Source of the DNA: an uncultured Steroidobacter sp.
Lineage (GTDB): Bacteria; Pseudomonadota; Gammaproteobacteria; Steroidobacterales; Steroidobacteraceae
Reading direction: 5' to 3'
Assembly: GCA_946478975.1 (NCBI GenBank)
Contig: CAMLEO010000193.1
Location: 1-14,042, forward strand
DNA: 14,042 nt
Shown: positions 6,281-14,042 of the stretch, piece by piece
Position numbering within the stretch: the stretch's first letter is position 1
Layout of the letters: each line of letters starts with the position of its first letter
The notes under the pieces: model-generated
Told to the model about the DNA's origin: nothing
The model's input: only the letters and a program-made list of their open reading frames with translations
Databases searched by the model: none
Translations under genes and position numbers: made by a program

Positions 6281-7054
6281 ATGAACACCGTCTCTCCCTC
6301 CACCCCGATCGCCCTGGTCACCGGCGGCAACCGCGGCCTCGGCAAGAACATGGTTCTGTCGCTCGCCCGTCGCGGCGTCGATGTCATCTTCACCTTCCGT
6401 GGCAACCAGGCCGAAGCCGCGGAAGTCGTCGCGCAGGTCGAGAAGCTCGGCCGCCGCGCCGTGGCGCTACAGCTCGATGTCGGCGCCACCGCGACGTTCA
6501 GCAAGTTCGCGGGCCAAGTCCGCGAGGAACTGCGCAATCGCTGGCAGCGCGACCGCTTCAACTACCTGGTCAACAATGCAGGCTTCGGCGCGCACGCGTC
6601 GTTCGCGGAAACGACCGAAGAGCAGTTCGACCAGCTGGTGGCTGTCCAATTCAAAGGGCCGTTCTTCCTGACCCAGAAGCTGCTGCCGCTGCTCTCCGAC
6701 GGCGGGCGGATCATCAATATTTCCACTGGCCTCACGCGCTTTGCGTATCCCGGCTACGCGGCCTATGCGTCGATGAAAGGCGCGATGGAAGTGCTCACGC
6801 GCTACCAGGCCAAGGAGTTGGGCGCGCGGGGCATTGCCGTGAACATCGTTGCACCGGGCGCGATCGAGACCGACTTCGGCGGCGGCCGAGTCCGCGACGA
6901 CAAGGCGCTGAACGCCGCGATCGCCTCGCAGACGGCATTGGGCCGCGTCGGCCGGCCTGAAGACATCGGCGGCGTGGTCGCTTCGCTGCTGGCGCCGGAA
7001 AATGGCTGGATCACGGCCCAGCGCATCGAAGCCTCGGGCGGCCAGATGCTGTAA
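6281..7054 (+). CDS. Short-chain dehydrogenase/reductase (SDR, probably NADPH-dependent)
   Basis: This 257-residue classical SDR oxidoreductase is a Rossmann-fold enzyme that reduces carbonyls or oxidises alcohols. The cofactor motif TGGNRGLG is at 14-21, NNAG at 98-101, the catalytic serine near S148 (INIS), and the YxxxK pair at Y162 and K166. R40 at the end of the second strand favours NADPH. A C-terminal [17 protein letters not shown] segment is typical of FabG-like members. The ATG at 6281 has an AAGGAG Shine-Dalgarno at 6268-6273, 7 nt upstream; longer readings from 6164 would run through the intergenic promoter. It is divergent from lysR by 97 bp, the usual arrangement of a regulator and its target. 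The substrate is unknown; FabG-like housekeeping activity is less likely without other fab genes. Confidence 0.93.
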   Translation: MNTVSPSTPIALVTGGNRGLGKNMVLSLARRGVDVIFTFRGNQAEAAEVVAQVEKLGRRAVALQLDVGATATFSKFAGQVREELRNRWQRDRFNYLVNNAGFGAHASFAETTEEQFDQLVAVQFKGPFFLTQKLLPLLSDGGRIINISTGLTRFAYPGYAAYASMKGAMEVLTRYQAKELGARGIAVNIVAPGAIETDFGGGRVRDDKALNAAIASQTALGRVGRPEDIGGVVASLLAPENGWITAQRIEASGGQML

Positions 7055-7088
7055 GCAGCCATCGAGCAGCCCCCAAGCAGTCATGGGA

Positions 7089-7137
7089 GGCGACGGCTAT
7101 AATTGCGCGCTTTACTACGCCGATTTTTGCCGTCGCC
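7089..7137. promoter_or_regulatory. 8-bp inverted repeat framing the valS promoter and start
   Basis: GGCGACGG (7089-7096) and CCGTCGCC (7130-7137) are perfect complements separated by 33 bp. The left arm ends 1 nt before the valS TATAAT, and the right arm ends 3 nt before the ATG, where a Shine-Dalgarno would normally be. The left arm is probably upstream of the transcription start, so this would act as a DNA element and not as an mRNA hairpin. Function is inference. Confidence 0.4.
7098..7103 (+). promoter_or_regulatory. valS -10 box (TATAAT)
   Basis: A perfect TATAAT lies 37 nt before the valS ATG. The -35 position 17 bp upstream (7075-7080) holds AAGCAG, a poor match. The predicted start near 7110 leaves a leader of about 30 nt. 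An independent promoter makes sense because valS here is separated from pepA-holC by genes on both strands. Confidence 0.6.
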
Positions 7138-7140
7138 CCA

Positions 7141-9984
7141 ATGCAAAAAACCTACGATCCGAAGGACATCGAGCAGCGCACTTACCAGCGATGGGAGGCG
7201 AACGGCTGGTTCAAGCCTTCGGGCCAGGGCTCGCCCTACTGCATCGTGATCCCGCCGCCGAACGTCACCGGCACGCTGCACATGGGTCACGCCTTCCAGC
7301 ACACGTTGATGGACGTGCTGACCCGCCAGCACCGCATGCAAGGTGACAACACGCTGTGGCAGGTGGGCACCGACCACGCCGGCATCGCCACGCAGATGGT
7401 CGTCGAACGCCAGCTGCAGGCTGAAGGCGTGCATCGCCGCGACCTCGGCCGGGAAAAATTCGTCGAGCGCGTGTGGGATTGGAAAGCGCAGTCGGGCGAC
7501 ACGATTTCCCGCCAGGAACGCCGCATCGGCAACTCGGTGGACTGGACGCGCGACCGCTTCACGATGGATGAAGGGCTGTCGCAGGCCGTCACCGAAGTGT
7601 TCGTGCGTCTGCATGAAGAAGGTTTGATCTATCGCGGCAAACGCCTGGTGAATTGGGACCCGGTGCTGCACACCGCGCTCTCCGATCTGGAAGTGCTGGC
7701 CGAGCCCGAGCAAGGCTCGCTGTGGCATTTCAAATATCCCATCGAAGGCACGTCAGAACATCTCGTGGTCGCAACCACGCGGCCGGAAACGATGCTGGGC
7801 GACACTGCCGTCGCCGTGCATCCGGAAGACGAACGTTACAAACATCTGGTCGGCAAGCAGGTGCGCCTGCCGCTGACCGGCCGCCTGATCCCGATCATCG
7901 CCGATGAGTATGTCGATCCGGCGTTCGGCTCGGGCTGCGTCAAGATCACTCCGGGCCACGACTTCAACGACTACGAGATCGGCCGTCGTCACAACCTGCC
8001 GCTGATCAACATTTTCGATGCGAACGCCGCGCTCAACGATCAGGTGCCCGAGAAATATCGGGGCCTGGATCGCTTCGTCGCGCGCAAACAAGTGGTCGCA
8101 GATCTCGAAGCGCTCGGGCTGGTCGAGAAGATCGAGCCGCATACGCTGCAAGTCCCGCGTGGAGAGAAAGGCAACGCCGTGCTCGAGCCGTGGCTCACGG
8201 ATCAATGGTACGTGCGCATCGCGCCGCTGGCCGAGCCCGCCGTCAAGGCGGTCGAAGACGGTCGCATTCGTTTCGTGCCCGAGAACTGGGCCAAGACGTA
8301 CTACCAGTGGATGCACAACATCCAGGACTGGTGCATCAGCCGCCAGCTGTGGTGGGGCCATCAGATCCCGGCCTGGTACGACGAGCAAGGAAACATCTAC
8401 GTCGCGCGTTCCGCTGAAGAAGCCGCGGCCCAGGCGCGGGCGAAGCTCGGCCGCGATGTCACGCTGAAGCGCGATGAAGACGTGCTCGACACGTGGTTCT
8501 CCTCTGCGCTGTGGCCGTTCTCGACGCTCGGCTGGCCGGAGCAGTCCCCGGAACTGAAAACGTTTTATCCAACGTCGGTGCTGGTCACCGGCTTCGACAT
8601 CATTTTCTTCTGGGTGGCCCGGATGATCATGATGGGACTGAAGTTCACCGGCGAGGTGCCGTTCCGAGAGGTCTACATCACCGGACTGATTCGCGACGAG
8701 AACGGCGACAAGATGTCCAAGTCCAAGGGCAACATCATCGACCCGCTGGACCTGATCGACGGCATCGACCTGGAAGCACTGGTGGCCAAGCGCACCTCCA
8801 ACATGATGCAGCCGCATCTGAAAGACAGGACTGAGAAGAACACGCGCAAACAATTCCCGAATGGCATGCCCGCGTACGGCACCGACGCGTTGCGTTTCAC
8901 GTTCTGCGCACTCGCGACCATGGGTCGAGACATTCGTTTCGACCTGGGCCGCATCGAGGGCTATCGCAACTTTTGTAACAAGCTGTGGAATGCGGCGCGT
9001 TACGTGATGATGAACGTCGAGCCAGCGCAAGCCTGTGCTGGGCAGGACGCCCGAATGCCGGGAGCGCAGGGATGCGCAGGACCGGCCGACGCGTCGGGCC
9101 CGCTGGAATATTCGGCGGCCGATCGCTGGATCCGCTCGCGCCTCGGCGCGACGATCGACGAAGTGCGTACGCAGCTGGCGGCCTATCGTTTCGATCTCGC
9201 GGCACAGGCGTTGTATGAGTTTGCGTGGTACGAGTACTGCGACTGGTACCTGGAGCTGTCGAAGCCGACGCTGCAATCCGAGCAGTCGAGCGATGCGCAG
9301 AAGCGCGGCACGCGTGAGACGCTGGTCACGGTGCTCGAAGCTTACCTGCGGTTGTTACATCCGCTGATGCCGTTCATCACCGAAGAGATCTGGCAGGCCG
9401 CGGCGCCGCTCGCCGGCGTCAAAGGTGAGACGATCATGTTGCAGCCTTATCCGAAGGCCGAGCAATTCGCGCGCGACGTGAGCGCTGAAGCGGCGATTGC
9501 GCCGATCAAGGCAGTGATCCTGGGTGCGCGGCAGATTCGGGGTCAGTTGGATATTCCGCAGTCTCGCGAGATCTCGGTGGCGTTCCAAACGCCGGAAGCG
9601 GCGGATGAAGCGGCGTTGTCCGCCAATCTCGGCGTCGTGCGCGCGGTCGGTAAGATCGCCGAGCTCAAAGTGGTCGCAAGCGATGCGACGCTGCCGCCGT
9701 CGGCGACAGCGATCATCGATCGCCGCACGATCTCCTCGCCGCTGGTCGGCCTGATCTCCGATCCGCAAGCCGAGCTCGCCCGCCTGCGCAAACGTAAAGC
9801 GAAGGCGACGCAGGATCTCGCGCGCGAGGAAGGCAAGCTCAAGAACGAAAAGTTCGTCGCCAGCGCGCCCGCCGAGATCGTCGCCGAAGTGCACGAGCGC
9901 ATCGCGAACTTCAAGCGCGAGATCGCGCAGCTGGATGAGCAGGAGAAACTCGTCGGCGCTCTAGGCGACTCAGCGGACGCTTAA
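7141..9984 (+). CDS. valS: Valyl-tRNA synthetase (ValS)
   Basis: ValS charges tRNA-Val with valine and hydrolyses mischarged Thr-tRNA-Val through an editing domain. The 947 residues compare with 951 in E. coli, and the start [12 protein letters not shown] aligns directly with the E. coli N-terminus. The class I HIGH motif is HMGH (47-50) and KMSKS is at 524-528. The CP1 editing domain lies between them (about 200-400). The anticodon-binding helical domain follows from about 655. A Lys/Glu-rich coiled coil ends the protein (about 880-940). Residues about 630-650 are an extra Gly/Ala-rich segment of some 17 residues relative to E. coli, apparently repeat-derived. No Shine-Dalgarno is visible before the ATG. 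valS has its own promoter and terminator. Confidence 0.97.
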   Translation: MQKTYDPKDIEQRTYQRWEANGWFKPSGQGSPYCIVIPPPNVTGTLHMGHAFQHTLMDVLTRQHRMQGDNTLWQVGTDHAGIATQMVVERQLQAEGVHRRDLGREKFVERVWDWKAQSGDTISRQERRIGNSVDWTRDRFTMDEGLSQAVTEVFVRLHEEGLIYRGKRLVNWDPVLHTALSDLEVLAEPEQGSLWHFKYPIEGTSEHLVVATTRPETMLGDTAVAVHPEDERYKHLVGKQVRLPLTGRLIPIIADEYVDPAFGSGCVKITPGHDFNDYEIGRRHNLPLINIFDANAALNDQVPEKYRGLDRFVARKQVVADLEALGLVEKIEPHTLQVPRGEKGNAVLEPWLTDQWYVRIAPLAEPAVKAVEDGRIRFVPENWAKTYYQWMHNIQDWCISRQLWWGHQIPAWYDEQGNIYVARSAEEAAAQARAKLGRDVTLKRDEDVLDTWFSSALWPFSTLGWPEQSPELKTFYPTSVLVTGFDIIFFWVARMIMMGLKFTGEVPFREVYITGLIRDENGDKMSKSKGNIIDPLDLIDGIDLEALVAKRTSNMMQPHLKDRTEKNTRKQFPNGMPAYGTDALRFTFCALATMGRDIRFDLGRIEGYRNFCNKLWNAARYVMMNVEPAQACAGQDARMPGAQGCAGPADASGPLEYSAADRWIRSRLGATIDEVRTQLAAYRFDLAAQALYEFAWYEYCDWYLELSKPTLQSEQSSDAQKRGTRETLVTVLEAYLRLLHPLMPFITEEIWQAAAPLAGVKGETIMLQPYPKAEQFARDVSAEAAIAPIKAVILGARQIRGQLDIPQSREISVAFQTPEAADEAALSANLGVVRAVGKIAELKVVASDATLPPSATAIIDRRTISSPLVGLISDPQAELARLRKRKAKATQDLAREEGKLKNEKFVASAPAEIVAEVHERIANFKREIAQLDEQEKLVGALGDSADA
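9028..9097 (+). repeat. Repeat-like in-frame insertion within valS
   Basis: This stretch encodes residues about 630-653 and lies at the joint between the catalytic core and the anticodon-binding domain. E. coli has only a short loop there between the NTE and ADRWI segments. It is dense in small palindromes: GGGC-AGGAC-GCCC (9040-9052), CCCG-AATGC-CGGG (9050-9062), GCGCA-GGGA-TGCGC (9064-9077) and CCGACGCGTCGG (9086-9097). The GGGA-loop hairpin resembles the one at 25-36. The reading frame stays open. The structure suggests a small palindromic element that inserted in frame; that origin is inference. Confidence 0.45.
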
Positions 9985-10004
9985 GAAAGTTTTGCAAAGG
10001 CAAT

Positions 10005-10040
10005 TCGACGCTGCTGCTCGATGTCGCAGCGTCGATTTCT
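10005..10040 (+). terminator. valS intrinsic terminator
   Basis: TCGACGCTGC (10005-10014) and GCAGCGTCGA (10026-10035) form a perfect 10-bp GC-rich stem with an 11-nt loop. TTTCT follows at 10036-10040. It begins 20 nt after the valS stop codon, a standard place for a rho-independent terminator. It should separate valS from the moxR operon. Confidence 0.75.
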
Positions 10041-10050
10041 GCGCTCACAT

Positions 10051-10109
10051 TTCGTCGTCACAAAGCGACGCGCGACGAATCTGCTGAACACGCGTTCGCG
10101 AATGCGAAC
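10051..10109 (+). promoter_or_regulatory. Two further hairpins in the moxR upstream region
   Basis: TTCGTCG (10051-10057) pairs with CGACGAA (10073-10079) over 7 bp with a 15-nt loop. An alternative pairing uses CGACG at 10066-10070. GTTCGC (10094-10099) pairs with GCGAAC (10104-10109) over a 4-nt loop. They lie between the valS terminator and moxR (start 10172), where the moxR promoter or leader must be. I see no convincing -35/-10 pair here. They may be operator sites or leader structure. Confidence 0.35.
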
Positions 10110-10171
10110 TACCTACTTGCATTTCTTGCCGTAGTGCCGACACTGACCGGCGAGCGAAAGCCGGAGAGCGC

Positions 10172-11128
10172 ATGAATTCCGCCATTCCCACACTGATCAC
10201 CCAGGCCGATCCGGTCGAGCTGATTGCCACCACGACGGCGCAGCTCAATCGCGTGATTCTCGGCAAAGAGCACCAGCTGCGACTCTGCATCGCCTGCCTG
10301 CTCGCTCGCGGCCATCTGCTCATCGAAGATATTCCGGGCGTCGGCAAGACCACGCTCGCGCATGCGCTGGCCGAATCGCTCGGGCTTTCGTATCAACGCA
10401 TCCAGTTCACCAGCGACCTGCTGCCGGCCGACATCATCGGCGTGTCGGTCTTCGATCGCGACACTGCGACCTTTCAATTTCACAAAGGCCCGGTGTTCTC
10501 GCAGCTGGTGCTCGCCGATGAAGTGAATCGCGCCACGCCCAAAGCGCAGAGCGCGCTGCTGGAAGCGATGGAAGAACACCAGGTCACCGCCGACGGACAA
10601 ACGTATCCGATGGCCGCGCCGTTTTTCGTGATCGCAACTCAGAACCCGGTGTACCAGATCGGCACCTATCCGCTGCCCGAGTCGCAGCTGGATCGCTTTC
10701 TGATGCGCATCGAGCTCGGCTATCCCGATCCGGCGCTGGAGCGGCAGTTGCTGCTCGGCCAGGACCGTCGCGACCTGCTCGCGACCATGGCGCCGACGTT
10801 GTCGCCGCAGCAGTTGTTATTGATGCAGACGATGGTCCCGAAGGTGCACGCATCCGACGCATTGCTCGATTACGTGCAAGCGATCGTGCGTTACACGCGC
10901 GAGTCCGCTCAATTCGAAGCCGGCATCTCGCCGCGCGCTTCGATCGGATTGCTCCGTGCCGCTCAAGCGTGGGCGTTGATTCATGGTCATCCCGGCGTCG
11001 TGCCCGAAGATGTGCAGGCCGTGGTCGCAGGCGTCGTCGGCCATCGACTCAAACCTCGCGACAACGCCGGTCCGAAAACGCCGACCGAAGTCGGCGAGTT
11101 CGTGCTGAAGGCCGTGCCGGTGCCGTGA
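10172..11128 (+). CDS. MoxR-family AAA+ ATPase
   Basis: MoxR ATPases are AAA+ chaperones thought to help fold or insert metal- or VWA-domain partners, usually encoded beside DUF58 proteins. The 318 residues show Walker A PGVGKTT (55-61), Walker B VLADEVNR (113-120, with D116 and E117), sensor-1 ATQNP (155-159) and a sensor-2-type GISPRA (251-256, R255). A C-terminal lid domain covers about 200-318. The ATG at 10172 has GGAG at 10163-10166, 5 nt upstream. Its TGA overlaps the GTG start of the DUF58 gene (GTGA, 11125-11128), so the two should be coupled. It is the first gene of a MoxR-DUF58-transglutaminase operon behind the valS terminator. The client protein is unproven but is probably one of the two next products. 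Confidence 0.93.
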   Translation: MNSAIPTLITQADPVELIATTTAQLNRVILGKEHQLRLCIACLLARGHLLIEDIPGVGKTTLAHALAESLGLSYQRIQFTSDLLPADIIGVSVFDRDTATFQFHKGPVFSQLVLADEVNRATPKAQSALLEAMEEHQVTADGQTYPMAAPFFVIATQNPVYQIGTYPLPESQLDRFLMRIELGYPDPALERQLLLGQDRRDLLATMAPTLSPQQLLLMQTMVPKVHASDALLDYVQAIVRYTRESAQFEAGISPRASIGLLRAAQAWALIHGHPGVVPEDVQAVVAGVVGHRLKPRDNAGPKTPTEVGEFVLKAVPVP

Positions 11129-12087
11129 ACTTCGAGGTCCTGCCGAGACTGCGCCGTGCCGCCCGTCGCTGGGCGTTCAAGCGTCATGGCGTCGACCCCG
11201 ATCCGTTGCAGCTGCCGAGCAAGCGCATTTATATCGTGCCGACGTCGCTCGGCGTGGCGTTCTCGCTCATGCTGTTCGCGATGTTCATCGGCGCGACCAA
11301 CTACGCAAACAATCTCGCACTCGGCCTGACGTTTCTGCTCGGCGCGCTCGCGCTGACAGCGATGCATCACTGCCACCGCAATCTCGCCGGCATTCTGATT
11401 CGTTCCGGGCACTGCGAACCGGTGTTCGCCGGCGGCACCGCGAAGTTTCAGATCGCGCTGGAAAACAGCGCACCGCTGGCACGACATGAAGTCACCGTTG
11501 CCAACGATTACAGCAGCACGACGCCGGTGCTGGTCAGCGCCAACGGTCGAGCGACGCTGCACGTGGAATTGCCGGCGCCCAAACGCGGCCTGCTGACGCT
11601 GGAGCATTTCGAAGTCGTCACGCTGCATCCTTTCGGTTTGTTTCGCGCCTGGTCTCACCTGCACATGAATTTGACCTGTGTCGTCTATCCGAAGCCGAGC
11701 GAGCGTCGCATGACGCCGCCGCCAGTCGAGACGGACACGGGCGGCGCGCAGGATTCCATGAAAGGCGATGAGGACTTCGCCGGCATGCGGCCGTTTCATC
11801 CCGGCGACTCACCGCGCCGGATTGCATGGAAAGCGTATGCGCGTGAGCAGGGCCTGCACGTGAAGTTATATGCGGGCACTGCTGTGACTTCGCACGTGTT
11901 CGACTGGGACAGCCTGGAAGGCATGGAGGTCGAAAGCCGGCTGTCACAACTGTGTCGCTGGATCGAAGATGCTCATGCCGAAGGACGTGCGTTCGCGCTG
12001 AAGCTTCCGGGCGTCGATATTCCTGCAAACGTGGGCCCTGCTCACCGGCAGCACTGCCTGAGTGCGCTGGCGATGTTCGGATCATGA
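11125..12087 (+). CDS. DUF58 domain membrane-anchored protein
   Basis: DUF58 proteins are membrane-anchored relatives of BatA/VWA-type proteins that occur with MoxR ATPases; their precise function is not settled. This 320-residue protein has two N-terminal hydrophobic segments (about 36-55 and 60-80) followed by a soluble domain. The DUF58 core motif GDEDFAGMRPFHPGDSPRRI begins at about residue 214. The start is GTG (11125-11127) inside the moxR stop, giving a GTGA overlap. Readings that begin further upstream lie entirely within moxR and give an Arg-rich shadow sequence. The gene ends in ATGA, shared with the transglutaminase start. This three-gene coupling suggests a membrane complex working on the cell envelope. 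Confidence 0.9.
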   Translation: MNFEVLPRLRRAARRWAFKRHGVDPDPLQLPSKRIYIVPTSLGVAFSLMLFAMFIGATNYANNLALGLTFLLGALALTAMHHCHRNLAGILIRSGHCEPVFAGGTAKFQIALENSAPLARHEVTVANDYSSTTPVLVSANGRATLHVELPAPKRGLLTLEHFEVVTLHPFGLFRAWSHLHMNLTCVVYPKPSERRMTPPPVETDTGGAQDSMKGDEDFAGMRPFHPGDSPRRIAWKAYAREQGLHVKLYAGTAVTSHVFDWDSLEGMEVESRLSQLCRWIEDAHAEGRAFALKLPGVDIPANVGPAHRQHCLSALAMFGS

Positions 12088-14042
12088 CGGCCGTCCTCGA
12101 ACAAAGGCTGCAGCAACTGACGCCGCTCGGGCAGCGCCTGCCGTGGGTGATCGCAGGGCTGGCACTGTCGGTCGGACCTCACATTCCGCACATCGCGGTT
12201 TGGACATTGCTGATCGCTGGCATTGCGACCGCCCTGCGCATGGTGATCGAAATCAAGCGGTGGCAGCTGCCGCCGAAATGGGTGCGTGCAGCGGTTGCAT
12301 TCGCCGCCCTGCTCGGGGTTGCGGCCAGTTACCGAACGCTCAACGGCATCGACGCCGGCACCGCGCTGCTGGTCGTCATGGCCGGCATGAAACTGTTGGA
12401 AACGAATTCCACCCGCGATCTCACGGTCGTCGTGTTTCTTTCTTACTTCGCGCTGTTCGCAGCGTTTCTATACAACCAGAACCTGCTACTGCTGCCGTAC
12501 ATGCTGTTCACCGCGTGGCTGCTGACAGCGACGCTGATGCGCATCCACCAGACCGAGCAGATGCCGGTGCGTGAAGCCGCCGGCGCGACAGCCAAGATGT
12601 TTCTTCAGGCGTTGCCGCTCGCGGTGCTGCTGTTCTTGTTCTTCCCTCGCCTGCCCGGCCAGTTCTGGGCAGTGCCGGCGCGGGAACGAGTCCTGACCGG
12701 CTTGAGCGAAGAAATGACGCCGGGCGATGTGTCGGAGCTCAGCCTGTCCAGCGCCATCGCCTTTCGCGTGAAGTTCGAAGGCAAGCCGCCGCCGCCGAGA
12801 GAACGGTATTGGCGCGGTCCGGTGTTACATCAGTTCGACGGCCGCACCTGGCGCCGCATCGGCACGCCGTACACACCGCAAGATGTGGTCAGCTCGGGCC
12901 CGTCGTATCGCTATCGCATCTCGCTGGAGCCGCAGGAACGCAACTGGGTGTTCCCGCTCGACATGGTGACAGGCTGGAATCGCGACCGCGCGTTTCGCAC
13001 CGGCGACTTCCAGCTGTTCGCGCGACAGTCGCAAATCTCGGTGCTCACGTCGTTCGAGCTCGAATCCTCGCCGCAATACGTTACGACCAGCGAGCTGCGC
13101 AAGGATCTGCGGTACTGGGATACATACGTTCCTGCCGACCGCAACGTGCGCACGATCGAGCTCGCGCGCCGCATGCGAGAAGAAGCCGGCAGCGATGAAG
13201 CATTCATCGAATCGGTGCTGACCCGCTTCCGCAGCGAAGAGTACTACTACACGCTGCAGCCGCCGGCGCTGGATGCGAACGCGGTCGATGATTTCCTGTT
13301 CAACACCAAGCGCGGCTTCTGCGAGCATTTCGCTTCCGCCTTTACAGTCATGGCACGTGCTGCGGGCATTCCGGCTCGCGTCGTCACCGGTTATCAAGGC
13401 GGCGAATTCAACACGATGGGCGGCTACTTCATCGTGCGCCAATCGGACGCGCACGCGTGGTCGGAAGTCTGGTTGAAAGGCCGCGGTTGGCAGCGCATCG
13501 ACCCCACCGCAGCCGTCGCCCCAGACCGCATCGAACTCGGCCTCGACGCCGCGTTGTCGGAAACAGAAGCCGTGCCGGGCCGCGCGCTACGTCACAACGC
13601 ATTCATATCCAAGCTGCGCCTGGCCTGGGATGCGGCAAATACATTTTGGAACGACGAAGTGGTGCAGTTCGGCGAGGCTCAGCAGCGCTGGCTGCTCGAG
13701 AAGCTCAACTTCGAGGACACGCGCTGGGAATATTTGATCATTGCGCTGGTGCTGGCGCTGGTCGGCTTCTTCCTCGCGCTCACGGCTTATCTTGCGTGGA
13801 AGTTCCGGCCGCGCGCCCGCGATCCGGTCGCGCACGTTTATGAGCAGATGTGCCGCAAGCTTGGAAAACTCGGCTTTCCGAGGCTGCCGCACGAAGGGCC
13901 GAGCGATTACGTGGCGCGCGTCGCTCGGGCTCGGCCCGACCTTGCGCCGCAATTGGCAGAGCTCAGGACCGTTTACGTGGGCCTGCGTTACGGGCCCACG
14001 CCGCTGGCGACACAGTTCAGCCGGCTGAAGTTTCTAGTGAAC
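12084..14042 (+). CDS. TgpA-like membrane transglutaminase (partial at the 3' end)
   Basis: This protein resembles TgpA of Pseudomonas aeruginosa, a membrane protein with a periplasmic transglutaminase-like domain that is important for viability. The frame is open from ATG 12084 to the window end, 653 codons with no stop. About six or seven N-terminal helices (within 20-190) precede a large periplasmic region. The transglutaminase core follows, with C413 (RGFCEHF), H457 (DAHAWSEVW) and D473 (RIDPT) as a complete triad. A single helix at about 548-572 leads to a cytosolic DUF4129-type tail (about 578-653). Family members are about 660-680 residues, so only a short C-terminus should be missing. 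The ATGA overlap with DUF58 indicates coupling. The substrate is unknown; a role in the envelope is inferred. Confidence 0.92.
   Translation, partial: MTAVLEQRLQQLTPLGQRLPWVIAGLALSVGPHIPHIAVWTLLIAGIATALRMVIEIKRWQLPPKWVRAAVAFAALLGVAASYRTLNGIDAGTALLVVMAGMKLLETNSTRDLTVVVFLSYFALFAAFLYNQNLLLLPYMLFTAWLLTATLMRIHQTEQMPVREAAGATAKMFLQALPLAVLLFLFFPRLPGQFWAVPARERVLTGLSEEMTPGDVSELSLSSAIAFRVKFEGKPPPPRERYWRGPVLHQFDGRTWRRIGTPYTPQDVVSSGPSYRYRISLEPQERNWVFPLDMVTGWNRDRAFRTGDFQLFARQSQISVLTSFELESSPQYVTTSELRKDLRYWDTYVPADRNVRTIELARRMREEAGSDEAFIESVLTRFRSEEYYYTLQPPALDANAVDDFLFNTKRGFCEHFASAFTVMARAAGIPARVVTGYQGGEFNTMGGYFIVRQSDAHAWSEVWLKGRGWQRIDPTAAVAPDRIELGLDAALSETEAVPGRALRHNAFISKLRLAWDAANTFWNDEVVQFGEAQQRWLLEKLNFEDTRWEYLIIALVLALVGFFLALTAYLAWKFRPRARDPVAHVYEQMCRKLGKLGFPRLPHEGPSDYVARVARARPDLAPQLAELRTVYVGLRYGPTPLATQFSRLKFLVN

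Noticed and set aside
7753..9276. Long minus-strand open frame of about 507 codons opposite valS
   Set aside because: valS is unmistakable on the plus strand. The antisense translation is Arg/His/Asp-rich without family features, a common artefact of high GC.
10969..11124. N-terminal extension of the DUF58 protein by about 52 residues
   Set aside because: The extra sequence lies wholly within moxR in another frame and is an Arg-rich shadow. The GTG at 11125 gives the normal family N-terminus and a coupled overlap.
14031..14042. Missing stop in the transglutaminase gene taken as a sign of disruption
   Set aside because: The frame is intact to the last base and the length is just short of the family norm, so the gene is cut by the window edge and not broken.
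1..14042. CRISPR array, phage or transposase-bearing mobile element
   Set aside because: No regularly spaced direct repeats, and no integrase, transposase or phage structural proteins are present. The genes are mostly conserved housekeeping genes.

Overview
The window is about 14 kb of gene-dense, high-GC chromosomal DNA. Gene order and protein families point to a gammaproteobacterium. The divergent pair lptF-lptG / pepA-holC, with valS nearby, is a classic gammaproteobacterial arrangement. Protein lengths and catalytic residues match the E. coli homologues closely. The GC content and the small hairpin repeats would suit the Nevskiales/Steroidobacter/Xanthomonadales side of the class, but that placement is inference. 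No gap between genes exceeds 200 bp. There are no tRNA or rRNA genes, insertion sequences or CRISPR arrays.

Left block (1-2754, minus strand): lptF, lptG and a small RDD-family membrane protein form a tightly packed operon. lptF and lptG overlap by ATGA, and lptG and the RDD gene are 1 nt apart. LptF and LptG are the inner-membrane part of the LPS export pump. Positions 1-132, downstream of this operon, hold a cluster of short perfect hairpins.

Centre-left (2830-4755, plus strand): pepA (leucyl aminopeptidase) and holC (DNA polymerase III chi) are transcribed divergently from lptF. The two promoters share only 75 bp, which contain a perfect 7-bp hairpin.

Middle (4743-7054): a 4HBT-type thioesterase and a LysR-type regulator lie on the minus strand. 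A short-chain dehydrogenase/reductase lies on the plus strand, divergent from the regulator. This cassette separates holC from its usual neighbour valS. The lysR/SDR gap carries an inverted repeat over a consensus TATAAT, and lysR appears to be leaderless.

Right (7141-14042, plus strand): valS has its own TATAAT promoter and a strong terminator. It is followed by MoxR ATPase, DUF58 protein and TgpA-like transglutaminase genes, which overlap by stop/start codons. The last gene runs off the window but is nearly complete.

Most of the window is conserved housekeeping DNA, and I see no convincing new multi-gene system. The most unusual signals are small. They are a repeat-like segment in frame inside valS that resembles hairpins at the left edge; a leaderless, probably autoregulated lysR; an inverted repeat framing the valS promoter and start; and a palindrome shared by two convergent stop codons.
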